From: an uncultured Lachnospiraceae bacterium | Lineage (GTDB): Bacteria; Bacillota; Clostridia; Lachnospirales; Lachnospiraceae | Assembly: GCA_947652925.1 (NCBI GenBank) | Contig: CANTEW010000015.1 | Location: 1 to 52,701 of the forward strand | Reading direction: 5' to 3' | Length of the DNA: 52,701 nt | Notes under the pieces: model-generated | Told to the model about the DNA's origin: nothing | The model's input: the letters and a program-made list of their open reading frames with translations, nothing else | Database searches by the model: none | Shown here: positions 41,718 through 50,966 of the stretch, piece by piece | Layout: each line of letters opens with the position of its first letter | How positions within the stretch are numbered: the first letter of the stretch is position 1 | Program-made: the position numbers and the translations under genes

Positions 41718-42218
41718 ATGGCGAAAGTTGGGATAGTGATGGGCAGTGATTCGGATATGCCCGTGATGAGCAAAGCGGCGGCGGTCTTAGACCAGTTGGG
41801 CGTGGAGTATGAGATGCGTATCATCTCCGCCCACCGGGAACCGGATGTGTTTTTTGACTATGCAAAGTCTGCGGAAGAGAAGGGGTGGAAAGTGATCATA
41901 GCGGGCGCTGGGATGGCGGCCCATCTGCCGGGGATGTGTGCGGCGATCTTTCCCATGCCTGTGATCGGGATCCCCATGCATACCACCTCGCTGGGGGGCA
42001 GGGATTCCCTGTATTCCATCGTACAGATGCCTACAGGCATCCCGGTGGCGACAGTGGCCATTGGCGGCGGCGCCAACGCGGGGCTTTTGGCGGCGAAGAT
42101 CCTGGCTACCTCCGACGACGCGCTCCTGGGGCGGCTGAAAGACTATTCAAAACAATTAAAGGAACAGGTGGAGGCAAAAGACGCCAGACTGCAGCAGGTA
42201 GGGTACAAGGATTATTAG
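41718..42218 (+). CDS. purE: 5-(Carboxyamino)imidazole ribonucleotide mutase
   Basis: A 166-residue class I PurE of normal length. It moves the carboxylate of N5-CAIR to carbon 4, giving CAIR. IVMGSDSDMPVM near residue 5, IISAHREPD near 35, AGAGMAAHLPGM near 63 and GIPVATVAIGGGANAGLLAAKIL near 105 are family blocks (the last is split across 103-125). The histidine in SAHR is the catalytic base. AAGGAGG lies nine bases before the ATG, and purM follows after nine bases. Confidence 0.97.
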   Translation: MAKVGIVMGSDSDMPVMSKAAAVLDQLGVEYEMRIISAHREPDVFFDYAKSAEEKGWKVIIAGAGMAAHLPGMCAAIFPMPVIGIPMHTTSLGGRDSLYSIVQMPTGIPVATVAIGGGANAGLLAAKILATSDDALLGRLKDYSKQLKEQVEAKDARLQQVGYKDY

Positions 42219-42227
42219 GAGGATGCT

Positions 42228-43253
42228 ATGGACTATAAGAAAGCGGGCGTAGATATAGAAGCGGGCTACCGCTCTGTGGAGCTGATGAAAGAACATGTGA
42301 GCAGGACCATGCGCCCAGAAGTACTGACAGATATCGGCGGGTTTTCCGGCGCATTTACCCTGGCGGGTTTTTCACATATGGAGAGGCCCACTCTGGTCTC
42401 CGGGACAGACGGCGTGGGGACGAAGCTGAAACTGGCGTTTCTCCTGGACAAGCACGATACGGTGGGGATCGACTGTGTGGCTATGTGTGTGAATGATATC
42501 GCTTGCGGCGGGGCGCAGCCGCTCTTCTTCCTGGATTACATCGCCTGCGGCAAGAATTTTCCGGAGAAGATCGCCCAGATCGTGAGCGGCGTGTCAGAAG
42601 GCTGCCTCCAGGCGGGAGCGGCCCTTGTGGGCGGGGAGACTGCGGAGATGCCGGGCTTTTATCCGGAGGACGAGTACGACCTGGCCGGGTTTGCCGTGGG
42701 GATCGTGGATGAGAAGGACCTGATCACCGGAAAAGATATCAAGGCCGGGGATGTGCTGATCGGGATGGCCTCCTCCGGCGTACACAGCAATGGGTTCTCC
42801 CTGGTGCGCAAGATCTTCGATATGACGCGCAGCTCTCTGGAGACCCATCACGACGAGCTGGGCGGCACACTGGGAGAGGCTCTCCTGGCTCCCACCAAGA
42901 TCTACGTGAAGGCCTTGTCCTCTATCCGGGAGGCGGGTGTGCGCGTCCATGGATGCTGCCATATCACAGGGGGCGGTTTTTATGAAAATATCCCCCGTAT
43001 GCTGCCGGAAGGCATCCATGCCCAGATAAAAAAAGAAAGCTATCCCATCCCCCCGATCTTCCCACTGCTGGCAAAGACGGGCGGCGTAGAGGCGCAGATG
43101 ATGTACAATACTTATAATATGGGATTGGGCATGATCCTGGCGGTAGATGAAAGTGATGTGGAGAAGACCATGGAGGCAGTGAAAAAAGCCGGGGAGACCC
43201 CTTATGTGGTGGGTCAGGCCATATCCGGCGATAAAGGGGTGACCTTATGTTAA
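42228..43253 (+). CDS. purM: Phosphoribosylformylglycinamidine cyclo-ligase
   Basis: A 341-residue AIR synthetase. It uses ATP to close the imidazole ring. The sequence opens with [11 protein letters not shown], and shows [15 protein letters not shown] near residue 64, [20 protein letters not shown] near 82, [24 protein letters not shown] and [15 protein letters not shown]. The length is typical. It overlaps the start of purN by seven bases, so the two are translated together. Confidence 0.97.
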   Translation: MDYKKAGVDIEAGYRSVELMKEHVSRTMRPEVLTDIGGFSGAFTLAGFSHMERPTLVSGTDGVGTKLKLAFLLDKHDTVGIDCVAMCVNDIACGGAQPLFFLDYIACGKNFPEKIAQIVSGVSEGCLQAGAALVGGETAEMPGFYPEDEYDLAGFAVGIVDEKDLITGKDIKAGDVLIGMASSGVHSNGFSLVRKIFDMTRSSLETHHDELGGTLGEALLAPTKIYVKALSSIREAGVRVHGCCHITGGGFYENIPRMLPEGIHAQIKKESYPIPPIFPLLAKTGGVEAQMMYNTYNMGLGMILAVDESDVEKTMEAVKKAGETPYVVGQAISGDKGVTLC

Positions 43254-43873
43254 AGATGGCAGTCCTGGTCTCCGGCGGGGGGACCAACCTGCAGGCGATC
43301 CTGGATGCCATCGAGGAGGGCAGGATCGCCAACGCTTCCGTGGGAGTGGTGATCAGCAACAACCCGGGCGCCTATGCCCTGGAGCGGGCCAGGAGCCATG
43401 GCATCGAAGCTGTCTGTGTCTCTCCGGCGTCTTATGCAGACAGGGAATGCTATCATGGAGCTCTCGTACAGACGGTACAGTCTTACCAGGTGGATCTGGT
43501 GGTGCTGGCCGGATGTATGGTGGTGATGCCGAAAGCGATGATCGAGGCTTATCCGGATCGGATCATCAATATACATCCGGCGCTGATCCCCTCTTTTTGC
43601 GGCACAGGTTTCCATGGGCTCTCCGTACATGAGAAAGTGCTGGAGCGGGGCGTGAAGGTGACTGGGGCGACGGTGCATTTTGTGGATGAGGGCACGGACA
43701 CAGGGCCGATCATCCTGCAGAAGGCGGTGGATGTTTTACAAGGGGATACGCCTGAGACGCTCCAGCGCAGGGTGATGGAACAGGCAGAGTGGCAGATCCT
43801 CCCCCGGGCGATCCACCTGATCGCCAATGGAAAAGTTTCTGTGGAACAGGGTAAAGTGGTGATAAAGGAGTAG
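43247..43873 (+). CDS. purN: Phosphoribosylglycinamide formyltransferase
   Basis: A 208-residue formyl-THF-dependent GAR transformylase. [16 protein letters not shown] near residue 7, [11 protein letters not shown] near 37, LAGCMVVM near 85, [18 protein letters not shown] near 102 with the catalytic N and H, and [12 protein letters not shown] near 145 with the catalytic aspartate are all present. It starts inside the last codons of purM and ends five bases before purD. Confidence 0.97.
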   Translation: MLKMAVLVSGGGTNLQAILDAIEEGRIANASVGVVISNNPGAYALERARSHGIEAVCVSPASYADRECYHGALVQTVQSYQVDLVVLAGCMVVMPKAMIEAYPDRIINIHPALIPSFCGTGFHGLSVHEKVLERGVKVTGATVHFVDEGTDTGPIILQKAVDVLQGDTPETLQRRVMEQAEWQILPRAIHLIANGKVSVEQGKVVIKE

Positions 43874-43877
43874 AGAG

Positions 43878-45149
43878 ATGAAAGTACTGATCGTAGGCGG
43901 CGGCGGACGGGAACATGTGATCGCGTGGAGCGTGGCAAAGAGCCCAAAAGTAGACAAGATATACTGCGCCCCGGGCAACGCGGGGATCGCAGAGTATGCG
44001 GAGTGCGTGGATATAGGCGCCATGGAGTTTGGGAGGCTGGTCGCTTTTGCCAAAGAAAAGGCGGTGGACCTGACCATCATCGGTATGGACGATCCCCTGG
44101 CCGGCGGTATCGTAGATGAATTTGAAAAAGAGGGGCTCAGAGTGTTCGGACCCAGGAAAAATGCTGCTGTCATAGAGGGATCCAAAGCGTTCTCAAAAGA
44201 TCTGATGAAAAAATATAACATACCCACAGCGGCCTATGAGAATTTTGACGACCCGGAAAAAGCGCTGGCCTATCTGGAAAAAGCCCGGTTCCCGATCGTG
44301 TTAAAAGCGGACGGTCTGGCTCTGGGCAAAGGCGTGCTGATCTGCCAGACCCTGGAAGAGGCGAAAGACGGCGTGAAGACGATCATGCAGGATAAGAAGT
44401 TCGGCGACGCGGGAAATACCATGGTCATCGAAGAATTTATGACGGGCCGGGAAGTGTCCGTGCTGGCGTATGTGGACGGCAAGACTGTGAAGACCATGAC
44501 CTCCGCCCAGGATCACAAGCGCGCCAAGGACGGGGACCAGGGACTCAATACCGGGGGCATGGGAACATTCTCCCCAAGCCCGTTCTATACACAAAAGATC
44601 GACGCATTCTGCCAGGAACATATCTTTAAGCCCACAGTGGACGCCATGGCGAAAGAGGGACGGCCGTTCATCGGGATCTTGTTCTTCGGGCTGATGCTCA
44701 CGGAAAACGGACCGAAAGTCCTGGAATACAATGCCCGTTTTGGCGATCCGGAGGCGCAGGTGGTACTCCCCAGGATGGAGAACGATCTTATAGAAGTCAT
44801 CGAGGCCTGCCTGGAAGGGAGACTGGCAGATGTGGACCTGACCTTTGAGGACAATGCAGCCGTATGTGTGGTCCTGGCCTCCCAGGGATATCCCCAGGCT
44901 TATGAAAAAGGTATCCCCATGCATGGATTTGAGCGGTTCAGAGACAAAGACGGCTATTACTGCTTCCACGCAGGGACAAAGTTCTCAGGAGACACCATCG
45001 TCACCAACGGCGGCCGGGTGCTGGGTATCACCGCAAAGGGCAGAGACTTGAAAGAAGCACGCAAAAACGCTTATGATGCCACCGGGTGGATCGAGTTTTC
45101 AAATAAATACATGCGCAATGATATTGGAAAAGCTATAGATGAGGCATAA
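43878..45149 (+). CDS. purD: Phosphoribosylamine-glycine ligase
   Basis: A 423-residue ATP-grasp ligase that joins phosphoribosylamine and glycine. KVLIVGGGGREHVIAW opens the N-terminal domain. KADGLALGKGVLIC near residue 145 and FGDPEAQVVLPRM near 285 are the ATP-grasp and metal blocks, and the stretch DHKRAKDGDQGLNTGGMG near 212 is characteristic. The length is normal. Its ribosome site AAGGAG overlaps the purN stop. No terminator follows before the glycosyltransferase gene at 45165. Confidence 0.97.
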   Translation: MKVLIVGGGGREHVIAWSVAKSPKVDKIYCAPGNAGIAEYAECVDIGAMEFGRLVAFAKEKAVDLTIIGMDDPLAGGIVDEFEKEGLRVFGPRKNAAVIEGSKAFSKDLMKKYNIPTAAYENFDDPEKALAYLEKARFPIVLKADGLALGKGVLICQTLEEAKDGVKTIMQDKKFGDAGNTMVIEEFMTGREVSVLAYVDGKTVKTMTSAQDHKRAKDGDQGLNTGGMGTFSPSPFYTQKIDAFCQEHIFKPTVDAMAKEGRPFIGILFFGLMLTENGPKVLEYNARFGDPEAQVVLPRMENDLIEVIEACLEGRLADVDLTFEDNAAVCVVLASQGYPQAYEKGIPMHGFERFRDKDGYYCFHAGTKFSGDTIVTNGGRVLGITAKGRDLKEARKNAYDATGWIEFSNKYMRNDIGKAIDEA

Positions 45150-45164
45150 AAGGTTTATCAGTCT

Positions 45165-47012
45165 ATGAGTCAGATCGAATGGGGGAGGCTTTTGCGGAAG
45201 CTTTCCCCTTATACAATAAAAAAAGGACTCCTCTATCTCAAGCATTACGGGCCGAAAGAATTCTTGGTGCGGCTGGGTGAACGGTTTGAACCGGAAGAAG
45301 TCCCCTATGGTCCCTGGTATGGAAGATACCGGCCCACAGAGCAGGAGCTTGCGCGGCAGAGGAAAAAAAGATGGAAAGCCAGGCCGAAGATCTCCATAGC
45401 GGTGCCGGCCTATAAAACTCCGGAGAGATTCCTGCGGGAGATGATAGAGTCGGTGCTGGCCCAGACTTATGACAACTGGGAACTGTGCATCGTCAATGCC
45501 GGCTGCGGCGACGGAGATGTAAAGGGGATCCAGTCAGAGATCCTGGCGGAGTATGCGGCCCGGGATGGACGGATCAGATACGAGGACCTTGCGGAAAATC
45601 TGGGCATCTCCGAAAATACGAACAGAGCGTTTGCCATGGCCGGGGGCGACTATATAGGGCTTCTGGACCATGACGACCTTCTGGCGACGAACGCCCTGTA
45701 CGAAGTTGCCTGCAGGCTTGAAAAAGATCCGGATATCGGCTGTATCTACACGGATGAGGACAAGGTGACCACCGATCTGTCTGAACATTTCCAGCCCCAT
45801 CTGAAACCGGATCTGAACTTGGATCTTTTGCGTTCCAATAATTATATCACCCATTTTTTTCTGGTGCGCAGGGATATCGTGGAGCGGGCGGGCGGTTTTC
45901 GCGGGGAGTTTGACGGTGCCCAGGACTACGACTTTATCCTGCGCTGTACGGAATGTGCCGGGAAGGTCGTCCATATCCCCGAGATCCTCTACCATTGGCG
46001 GACGCATAAGTCCTCCACGGCAGACAATCCGGCCAGCAAGATGTACGCGTTCGAGGCGGGAAAACGTGCGATCATGGAACATCTGGAACGGACAGGCACA
46101 CCGGGGGAGGTATCCCATACAAAAGACCTGGGGTTCTACCGGGTCAGGTATCCTGTGCGTGAAGAGTCGCTGATCTCCATCATCATCCCCAATAAAGATG
46201 AGAAAGACACCCTGGAAAAATGCCTGCGGTCCATCAGGGAAAGATCCACTTATGAAAACTATGAGATCCTCATCATAGAGAATAACAGCGTCACAGACGA
46301 GATCTTCGACTATTACGGAGAGCTGGAAAAAGAAGAACGGATACGGGTGGCCGTCTGGGAGGGGGATTTTAATTATGCCGCGATCAATAACTACGGGGTA
46401 TCCCTGGCGAAGGGAAGATATCTCTTGTTCCTAAACAATGATATAGAAGTGATCGCGCCGGACTGGATGGAGGAGATGCTGGGGCACTGTCAGCGTCCGG
46501 AAGTGGGGGCCGTGGGAGCCAGGCTCTATTATCCGGACGGCACGATCCAGCATGCAGGGTGCATCATCGGGATCGGCGGGATCGCCGGGCATATGTTCGT
46601 GGGGATGTCCGGGGAACGCACGGGATATCTGCACAAAGCCGCCATCCAGCAGGACTTGAGCGCGGTGACGGCCGCCTGTATGATGATGAGGGCGGACGCC
46701 TTCCAGCAGGCGGGAGGATTTACAGAAAAGCTGGCTGTAGCTTTCAACGACATCGACCTGTGTCTGAAAGTGAGAGGCCTGGGATATCTGGTGGTGTACG
46801 ATCCTTATGTGGAGATGTACCACTATGAATCCAAGAGCAGAGGAGCGGAAGACGACAAAGGAAAGGTCAGGCGGTTCCAGCAGGAGATCGAATATATGCG
46901 CAGCCATTGGCTGGATATCCTGAAACAGGGGGATCCCTATTACAATAAAAACCTTTCCCTGACGAAATGGAATTATTCCCTTCGACCTATGGAGAAGGAT
47001 GGGAGAGAGTGA
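45165..47012 (+). CDS. Tandem GT2 glycosyltransferase (two catalytic domains)
   Basis: A 615-residue protein with two GT-A domains. The first, about 75-320, has SIAVPAYKTPERFLREM, LGISENTNRAF and LLDHDDLL near residue 165. The second, about 335-590, has ISIIIPNKDEKDTLEKCL, NFNYAAINNYG-like and LFLNNDIEVIAPDWMEEML, and a catalytic-base block FNDIDLCLKVR. Such pairs are common in rhamnan and O-antigen-like synthesis, where each domain adds one sugar. The start at 45165 has only a weak AAAAGG upstream, so translation may depend on read-through from purD. The next gene follows within six bases. Confidence 0.9.
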   Translation: MSQIEWGRLLRKLSPYTIKKGLLYLKHYGPKEFLVRLGERFEPEEVPYGPWYGRYRPTEQELARQRKKRWKARPKISIAVPAYKTPERFLREMIESVLAQTYDNWELCIVNAGCGDGDVKGIQSEILAEYAARDGRIRYEDLAENLGISENTNRAFAMAGGDYIGLLDHDDLLATNALYEVACRLEKDPDIGCIYTDEDKVTTDLSEHFQPHLKPDLNLDLLRSNNYITHFFLVRRDIVERAGGFRGEFDGAQDYDFILRCTECAGKVVHIPEILYHWRTHKSSTADNPASKMYAFEAGKRAIMEHLERTGTPGEVSHTKDLGFYRVRYPVREESLISIIIPNKDEKDTLEKCLRSIRERSTYENYEILIIENNSVTDEIFDYYGELEKEERIRVAVWEGDFNYAAINNYGVSLAKGRYLLFLNNDIEVIAPDWMEEMLGHCQRPEVGAVGARLYYPDGTIQHAGCIIGIGGIAGHMFVGMSGERTGYLHKAAIQQDLSAVTAACMMMRADAFQQAGGFTEKLAVAFNDIDLCLKVRGLGYLVVYDPYVEMYHYESKSRGAEDDKGKVRRFQQEIEYMRSHWLDILKQGDPYYNKNLSLTKWNYSLRPMEKDGRE

Positions 47013-47017
47013 AGACA

Positions 47018-47977
47018 ATGGCAGCAGAAGTGACAGTTGTGATACCAAATTATAACGGCATAAGTTATCTCCCGATCTGTCTGGACGCACTGCGCCGCCA
47101 GCGATACCGGGACTTTGAGACGATCGTTGTGGATAACGGATCCAAGGACGGGAGCCAGGACTTTATCCGGGAGGACTATCCGGAGGTCAGGCTCATCTGC
47201 CTGCCTGAGAACCAGGGATTCTGCGGCGCGGTCAATTTGGGGATACGGGCCTGCCGGACGCCTTTTGTGATCTTGTTGAACAACGATACGCAGGTCCGTC
47301 CGGGATTTGTCCGCGGGCTGCTGATGGCGGTGAAAAAAAGCCCCCGCAGATTTTCCTGCAGCGCCAAGATGATCCAATACCATGACCGCAGATATATCGA
47401 CGACGCGGGGAACTATTATACCGCGTTGGGCTGGGCCTACGCCCGGGGCAAAGGCCGTCCTGTGCAGGACTACTGCCGGGAGAAGGCGGTATTTGCCGCG
47501 TGTGCAGGCGCGGCCATCTACAGGAGAGAGGTCATGGAGCGGATCGGATATTTTGACGAGACACATTTTGCCTATCTGGAGGATCTGGATCTGGGGTATC
47601 GGGCCAGGATACACGGGTATGTAAATGTGTTTGCACCGAAGGCGCAGGTCTACCATGTGGGAAGCGGCACCACCGGATCCAGATACAATCCGTTTAAAGT
47701 GCGCTATTCAGCCCGGAATAATATCTATCTGCTCTATAAAAATATGCCGCTGCCGCAGATACTCCTGAACCTGCCTTTTCTCACGGCAGGCTTTTTGATA
47801 AAATTCCTTTTTTTTGTAAAAAAGGGGTTTGGGAGAGAGTATGCGGCGGGATTGAGAGAAGGTCTGGGCCTCTGCAGAAAAGATAAAAAAGTAAGGTTTG
47901 TCTCCAAGAATATTCGCAACTATTGTAGGATCCAGCTGGAATTATGGGTCAATATATTAAGGATTCTGGAAAAATAA
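47018..47977 (+). CDS. GT2 family glycosyltransferase (rhamnosyltransferase-like)
   Basis: A 319-residue GT-A enzyme. VTVVIPNYNGISYLPICL, VVDNGSKDGSQDFI, NQGFCGAVNLGIR, ILLNNDTQVRP and YLEDLDLGYRARIHGY mark the family, with a C-terminal helix near residues 255-280. The pattern fits the WbbL/RfbF-type rhamnosyltransferase group, but the sugar is not proven. ATG 47018 follows GGGAGAGAG; a GTG at 47009 overlapping the previous stop, or an ATG at 46967, are alternatives. It precedes the second initiating sugar transferase by 105 bases. Confidence 0.88.
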   Translation: MAAEVTVVIPNYNGISYLPICLDALRRQRYRDFETIVVDNGSKDGSQDFIREDYPEVRLICLPENQGFCGAVNLGIRACRTPFVILLNNDTQVRPGFVRGLLMAVKKSPRRFSCSAKMIQYHDRRYIDDAGNYYTALGWAYARGKGRPVQDYCREKAVFAACAGAAIYRREVMERIGYFDETHFAYLEDLDLGYRARIHGYVNVFAPKAQVYHVGSGTTGSRYNPFKVRYSARNNIYLLYKNMPLPQILLNLPFLTAGFLIKFLFFVKKGFGREYAAGLREGLGLCRKDKKVRFVSKNIRNYCRIQLELWVNILRILEK

Positions 47978-48020
47978 CGGTTTTTTAACAAAAAATTCAT
48001 GATCATTGAAGAATATTTTA

Positions 48021-48049
48021 TTGCCTTTTAGGGGCAACTACTATATAGT
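48021..48049 (+). promoter_or_regulatory. Promoter of the second sugar-phosphate transferase gene
   Basis: TTGCCT (48021-48026) and TATAGT (48044-48049), 17 bases apart. A short inverted repeat TTGCC...GGCAA overlaps the -35 region. Transcription would start near 48056. Confidence 0.6.
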
Positions 48050-48082
48050 ATATTTGATAAAATCAATTGAGGTGAAGGAAAA

Positions 48083-49486
48083 TTGATCAAAGATAACCAA
48101 AGGTATTTTAACCGGCTGCATGTGGTGTTTGACGCTCTGGTCATAGCCATGTCCTATGTGACGGCCTGGTTCATCAAATTCCAGGGGCCTTTCTCAGAAA
48201 CCTCGGTCCGCGTACTTTCTTTTGAGCAGTATATGTCTGCACTGGTATTTATTGTACCCGGATTTTTGATTTTATACTATGCATTCAATATGTATACGCC
48301 TAAACGGGTGCAGGGGCGCAGGCTTGAACTGGCCAATATCACCAAGGCCAGCACGCTGGGTGTGTTCCTGATCATGGTGGCGCTGTATGTGCTGCGCATC
48401 ATTGATTTCTCCCGTTCAGTGATCTTTATCTTCTATGGGATCAACATCGTAGCGGAGACTCTGCTGCGCAATGTGATCCGTTATATCCTGCGGGACATGC
48501 GCCGCAGAGGATTTAACCAAAAACATATCCTGCTGGTGGGGTACAGCCGGGCGGCTGAGGAATATATAGACCGGATCAACACCAATCCCCAGTGGGGCTA
48601 CACGGTCCAGGGGATCCTGGACGACGACGTGGAGACAGGGACGCTCTACAAAGGGATACCGGTGATCGGGAGGATCTCAGGCCTTCTCGATATACTGCTC
48701 CAGAACCATCTGGATGAGATCGCCATCACACTGGGACTGGGAGAGTATTACCGTCTGGAAGAGATCGTAGGGCTCTGTGAGAAATCAGGGGTGCATACAA
48801 AATTTATCCCTGACTATAATAATATCATACCCACGAAACCATATACAGAAGACATCCTGGGGCTTCCGGTGATCAACATACGGCATGTCCCCCTGACGAA
48901 TAATTTCTACGCTCTGATCAAGCGTATCATAGATATCGTGGGCGCGCTCTGCGGGATGGTGCTGGCGTCGCCGGTGATGCTGCTGGCCTGTCTGTTGATC
49001 AAGCTCACATCGCCCGGACCGCTGATCTACAAGCAGGAGCGGGTGGGGCTGCATAATAAGACCTTTCAGATGTATAAGTTCCGCTCTATGGAGGTGCAGA
49101 AAGAGAGCGAAGAGAAAAAAGCATGGACGACAAAGGATGACCCCCGGGTAACGGGTATAGGAAAACTGATGCGACGGACGAGCATTGACGAATTGCCGCA
49201 GCTTTTCAATATTCTAAAGGGTGATATGAGCTTGGTGGGGCCAAGGCCGGAGAGGCCGTTTTTTGTAGAGAAGTTCCGGGAAGAGATCCCGCGGTATATG
49301 GTCAAACATCAGGTACGGCCGGGGCTGACCGGCTGGGCGCAGGTGAATGGATACCGGGGAGACACATCCATCCGCAAGCGGATAGAATGCGATCTGTATT
49401 ATATTGAGAACTGGACCCTGGGCTTTGACGTGAAGATCCTTATTTTGACTGTATTTAAAGGATTTGTAAATAAAAACGCTTATTGA
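48083..49486 (+). CDS. Undecaprenyl-phosphate sugar phosphotransferase
   Basis: A 467-residue membrane enzyme of the WcaJ/CpsE group, which starts a glycan on undecaprenyl phosphate. Four to five hydrophobic segments lie in residues 12-130. A CoA-binding-3-like domain covers about 145-260 (LLVGYSRAAEEYI). The catalytic part has a helix near 278-300, GPLIYKQERVGLHNKTFQMYK (271-330 region), RTSIDELPQLFNIL, GDMSLVGPRPERPFF and GLTGWAQVNGYRGDT. The start is TTG 48083 after GGTGAAGGAA; no ATG lies near in frame. It differs from the enzyme at 5174 in its C-terminal WAQVNGYRGDT block (versus YAQVYGKYNTT), so the two probably feed different glycans. Confidence 0.92.
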   Translation: MIKDNQRYFNRLHVVFDALVIAMSYVTAWFIKFQGPFSETSVRVLSFEQYMSALVFIVPGFLILYYAFNMYTPKRVQGRRLELANITKASTLGVFLIMVALYVLRIIDFSRSVIFIFYGINIVAETLLRNVIRYILRDMRRRGFNQKHILLVGYSRAAEEYIDRINTNPQWGYTVQGILDDDVETGTLYKGIPVIGRISGLLDILLQNHLDEIAITLGLGEYYRLEEIVGLCEKSGVHTKFIPDYNNIIPTKPYTEDILGLPVINIRHVPLTNNFYALIKRIIDIVGALCGMVLASPVMLLACLLIKLTSPGPLIYKQERVGLHNKTFQMYKFRSMEVQKESEEKKAWTTKDDPRVTGIGKLMRRTSIDELPQLFNILKGDMSLVGPRPERPFFVEKFREEIPRYMVKHQVRPGLTGWAQVNGYRGDTSIRKRIECDLYYIENWTLGFDVKILILTVFKGFVNKNAY

Positions 49487-49502
49487 GAGTAAGGGGAAAG
49501 AC

Positions 49503-50852
49503 ATGGCAAGAAAAGGAACCAAGAAAAGGGTACTGTTGTTTATAGGAGAGTTATTGATCCTCCTTCTTCTGATCGGAGGGTTGTTCGTATATGGGCAGAT
49601 CAATTCCCGTTTGAACCAGATCGAGGGAGAGGATCTGGAAAATGTGGAGATGAACGTAGTGACCAGTGAGAAGATGACTGGGTACCAGAACATCGCTCTT
49701 TTCGGTGTGGATTCCAGGGGTGAAGGCTCAGATATGGGGGTGAACAACAGTGATACGATCATCATCGCCAGTATCAATAACGATACCAAGGCTGTGAAAC
49801 TGGTGTCTGTATATCGGGATACGCTGCTGAATGTGGGGAACGATTCCTATCACAAAGCCAATTCTGCCTATATGGCCGGGGGCGCTACACAGGCAGTGTC
49901 TATGCTCAACACGAATCTGGACTTGCAGATCCAGGATTATGTGACTGTGGATATGAACGCATTGGTGAAAGTGATCGATCTGGTGGGCGGCCTGACGATC
50001 GAGATGACTGCGGATGAGGTTGTCCATATGAACAATTATTGTGTGGAGACTTCGGAGATCACAGGGCAGGATTATACCAGGATCGAGCCGGAAGTGGCGG
50101 GCGTCTATGAGTTAAACGGCGTGCAGGCGACTTCTTACGCCAGGATCCGCTATACAGCCGGGCTGGATTTCGAGAGGACAGAGCGGCAGAGGCTGATCTT
50201 ACAGAAGTTAGTACAGAAGGCGAAAAAATCCAGTCTGGGTACATTGTCGGATATCATGGATGAGGTGTTCCCCCTTGTGAAGACATCCCTGTCAAAATCA
50301 CAGATCTTTGACATGGGCGCGGGGATGCTGTCTTATTCCTTTGATGAGACTTGTGGCTTCCCCTATGAACATACAGGCAAGAATATCGACGGAAAAGGGG
50401 ATGTGGTGATCCCGGACACTCTCGAGACAAATGTAAAGGAACTGCATAAATTCCTTTTTGCCGATAATGACTACATGCCTTCTGATGTGGTCGTCCACAG
50501 GAGTGAGAAGATCGCGGAGATGGGTGGGATCGATCCATCCAAGGGCGCGTCCTCTTCTGAGGAGAGTACACCTACAGATACAGAGACAGATACTCCGGAC
50601 AGTACGGATACCTATCAGGAGACCAGTTATCAGGAGACGGACTACCCGGCAGAGACGCAAGTATACAGTGACAGTACACAGGGGGACAGTACAGGCTATG
50701 CGGATACCGGGTATGAGGACACGTATTATCCTGAGCAGCAGCAGGATCAGCAAGCGTACAGTGGAGATACGTACCAGGATAACAGTCAATACCAGGATGA
50801 TGCGCAGATCCCGGTTGATGATACACAGGGGCAGGATGGCCAGACATGGTAG
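49503..50852 (+). CDS. LytR-CpsA-Psr (LCP) family glycopolymer ligase
   Basis: A 449-residue membrane-anchored protein. A helix at about 9-31 anchors it. The LCP domain (about 60-235) has NIALFGVDSRGEGSD, NNSDTIIIASIN, KLVSVYRDTLL with the conserved arginine, and YARIRYTAGLDFERTERQR. LCP enzymes transfer glycopolymers from the lipid carrier to peptidoglycan. The last 100 residues (about 345-449) are a low-complexity tail of Q, D, T, S, Y that is probably disordered outside the cell. It follows the sugar transferase by 16 bases, consistent with a shared transcript. Which of the two glycan sets it serves is not shown. Confidence 0.92.
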   Translation: MARKGTKKRVLLFIGELLILLLLIGGLFVYGQINSRLNQIEGEDLENVEMNVVTSEKMTGYQNIALFGVDSRGEGSDMGVNNSDTIIIASINNDTKAVKLVSVYRDTLLNVGNDSYHKANSAYMAGGATQAVSMLNTNLDLQIQDYVTVDMNALVKVIDLVGGLTIEMTADEVVHMNNYCVETSEITGQDYTRIEPEVAGVYELNGVQATSYARIRYTAGLDFERTERQRLILQKLVQKAKKSSLGTLSDIMDEVFPLVKTSLSKSQIFDMGAGMLSYSFDETCGFPYEHTGKNIDGKGDVVIPDTLETNVKELHKFLFADNDYMPSDVVVHRSEKIAEMGGIDPSKGASSSEESTPTDTETDTPDSTDTYQETSYQETDYPAETQVYSDSTQGDSTGYADTGYEDTYYPEQQQDQQAYSGDTYQDNSQYQDDAQIPVDDTQGQDGQTW

Positions 50853-50870
50853 CCAGGGTGCCTTTGAGGA

Positions 50871-50908
50871 GAAAGCCGCCAGGAACTTCCTGGCGGCTTT
50901 CCGTTCTG
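50871..50908 (+). terminator. Terminator-like hairpin after the LCP gene
   Basis: A perfect 14-base-pair stem (50871-50884 with 50888-50901) closes a three-base loop. The following T-run is poor (CGTTCT), so termination may be partial, allowing read-through into the GT2 gene at 50967. Confidence 0.7.
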
Positions 50909-50966
50909 TAGTGTATTTGTCTGGGACCGCATTGCCGTACAGTTTTCATCCGAAAAGGAGTGGGAG

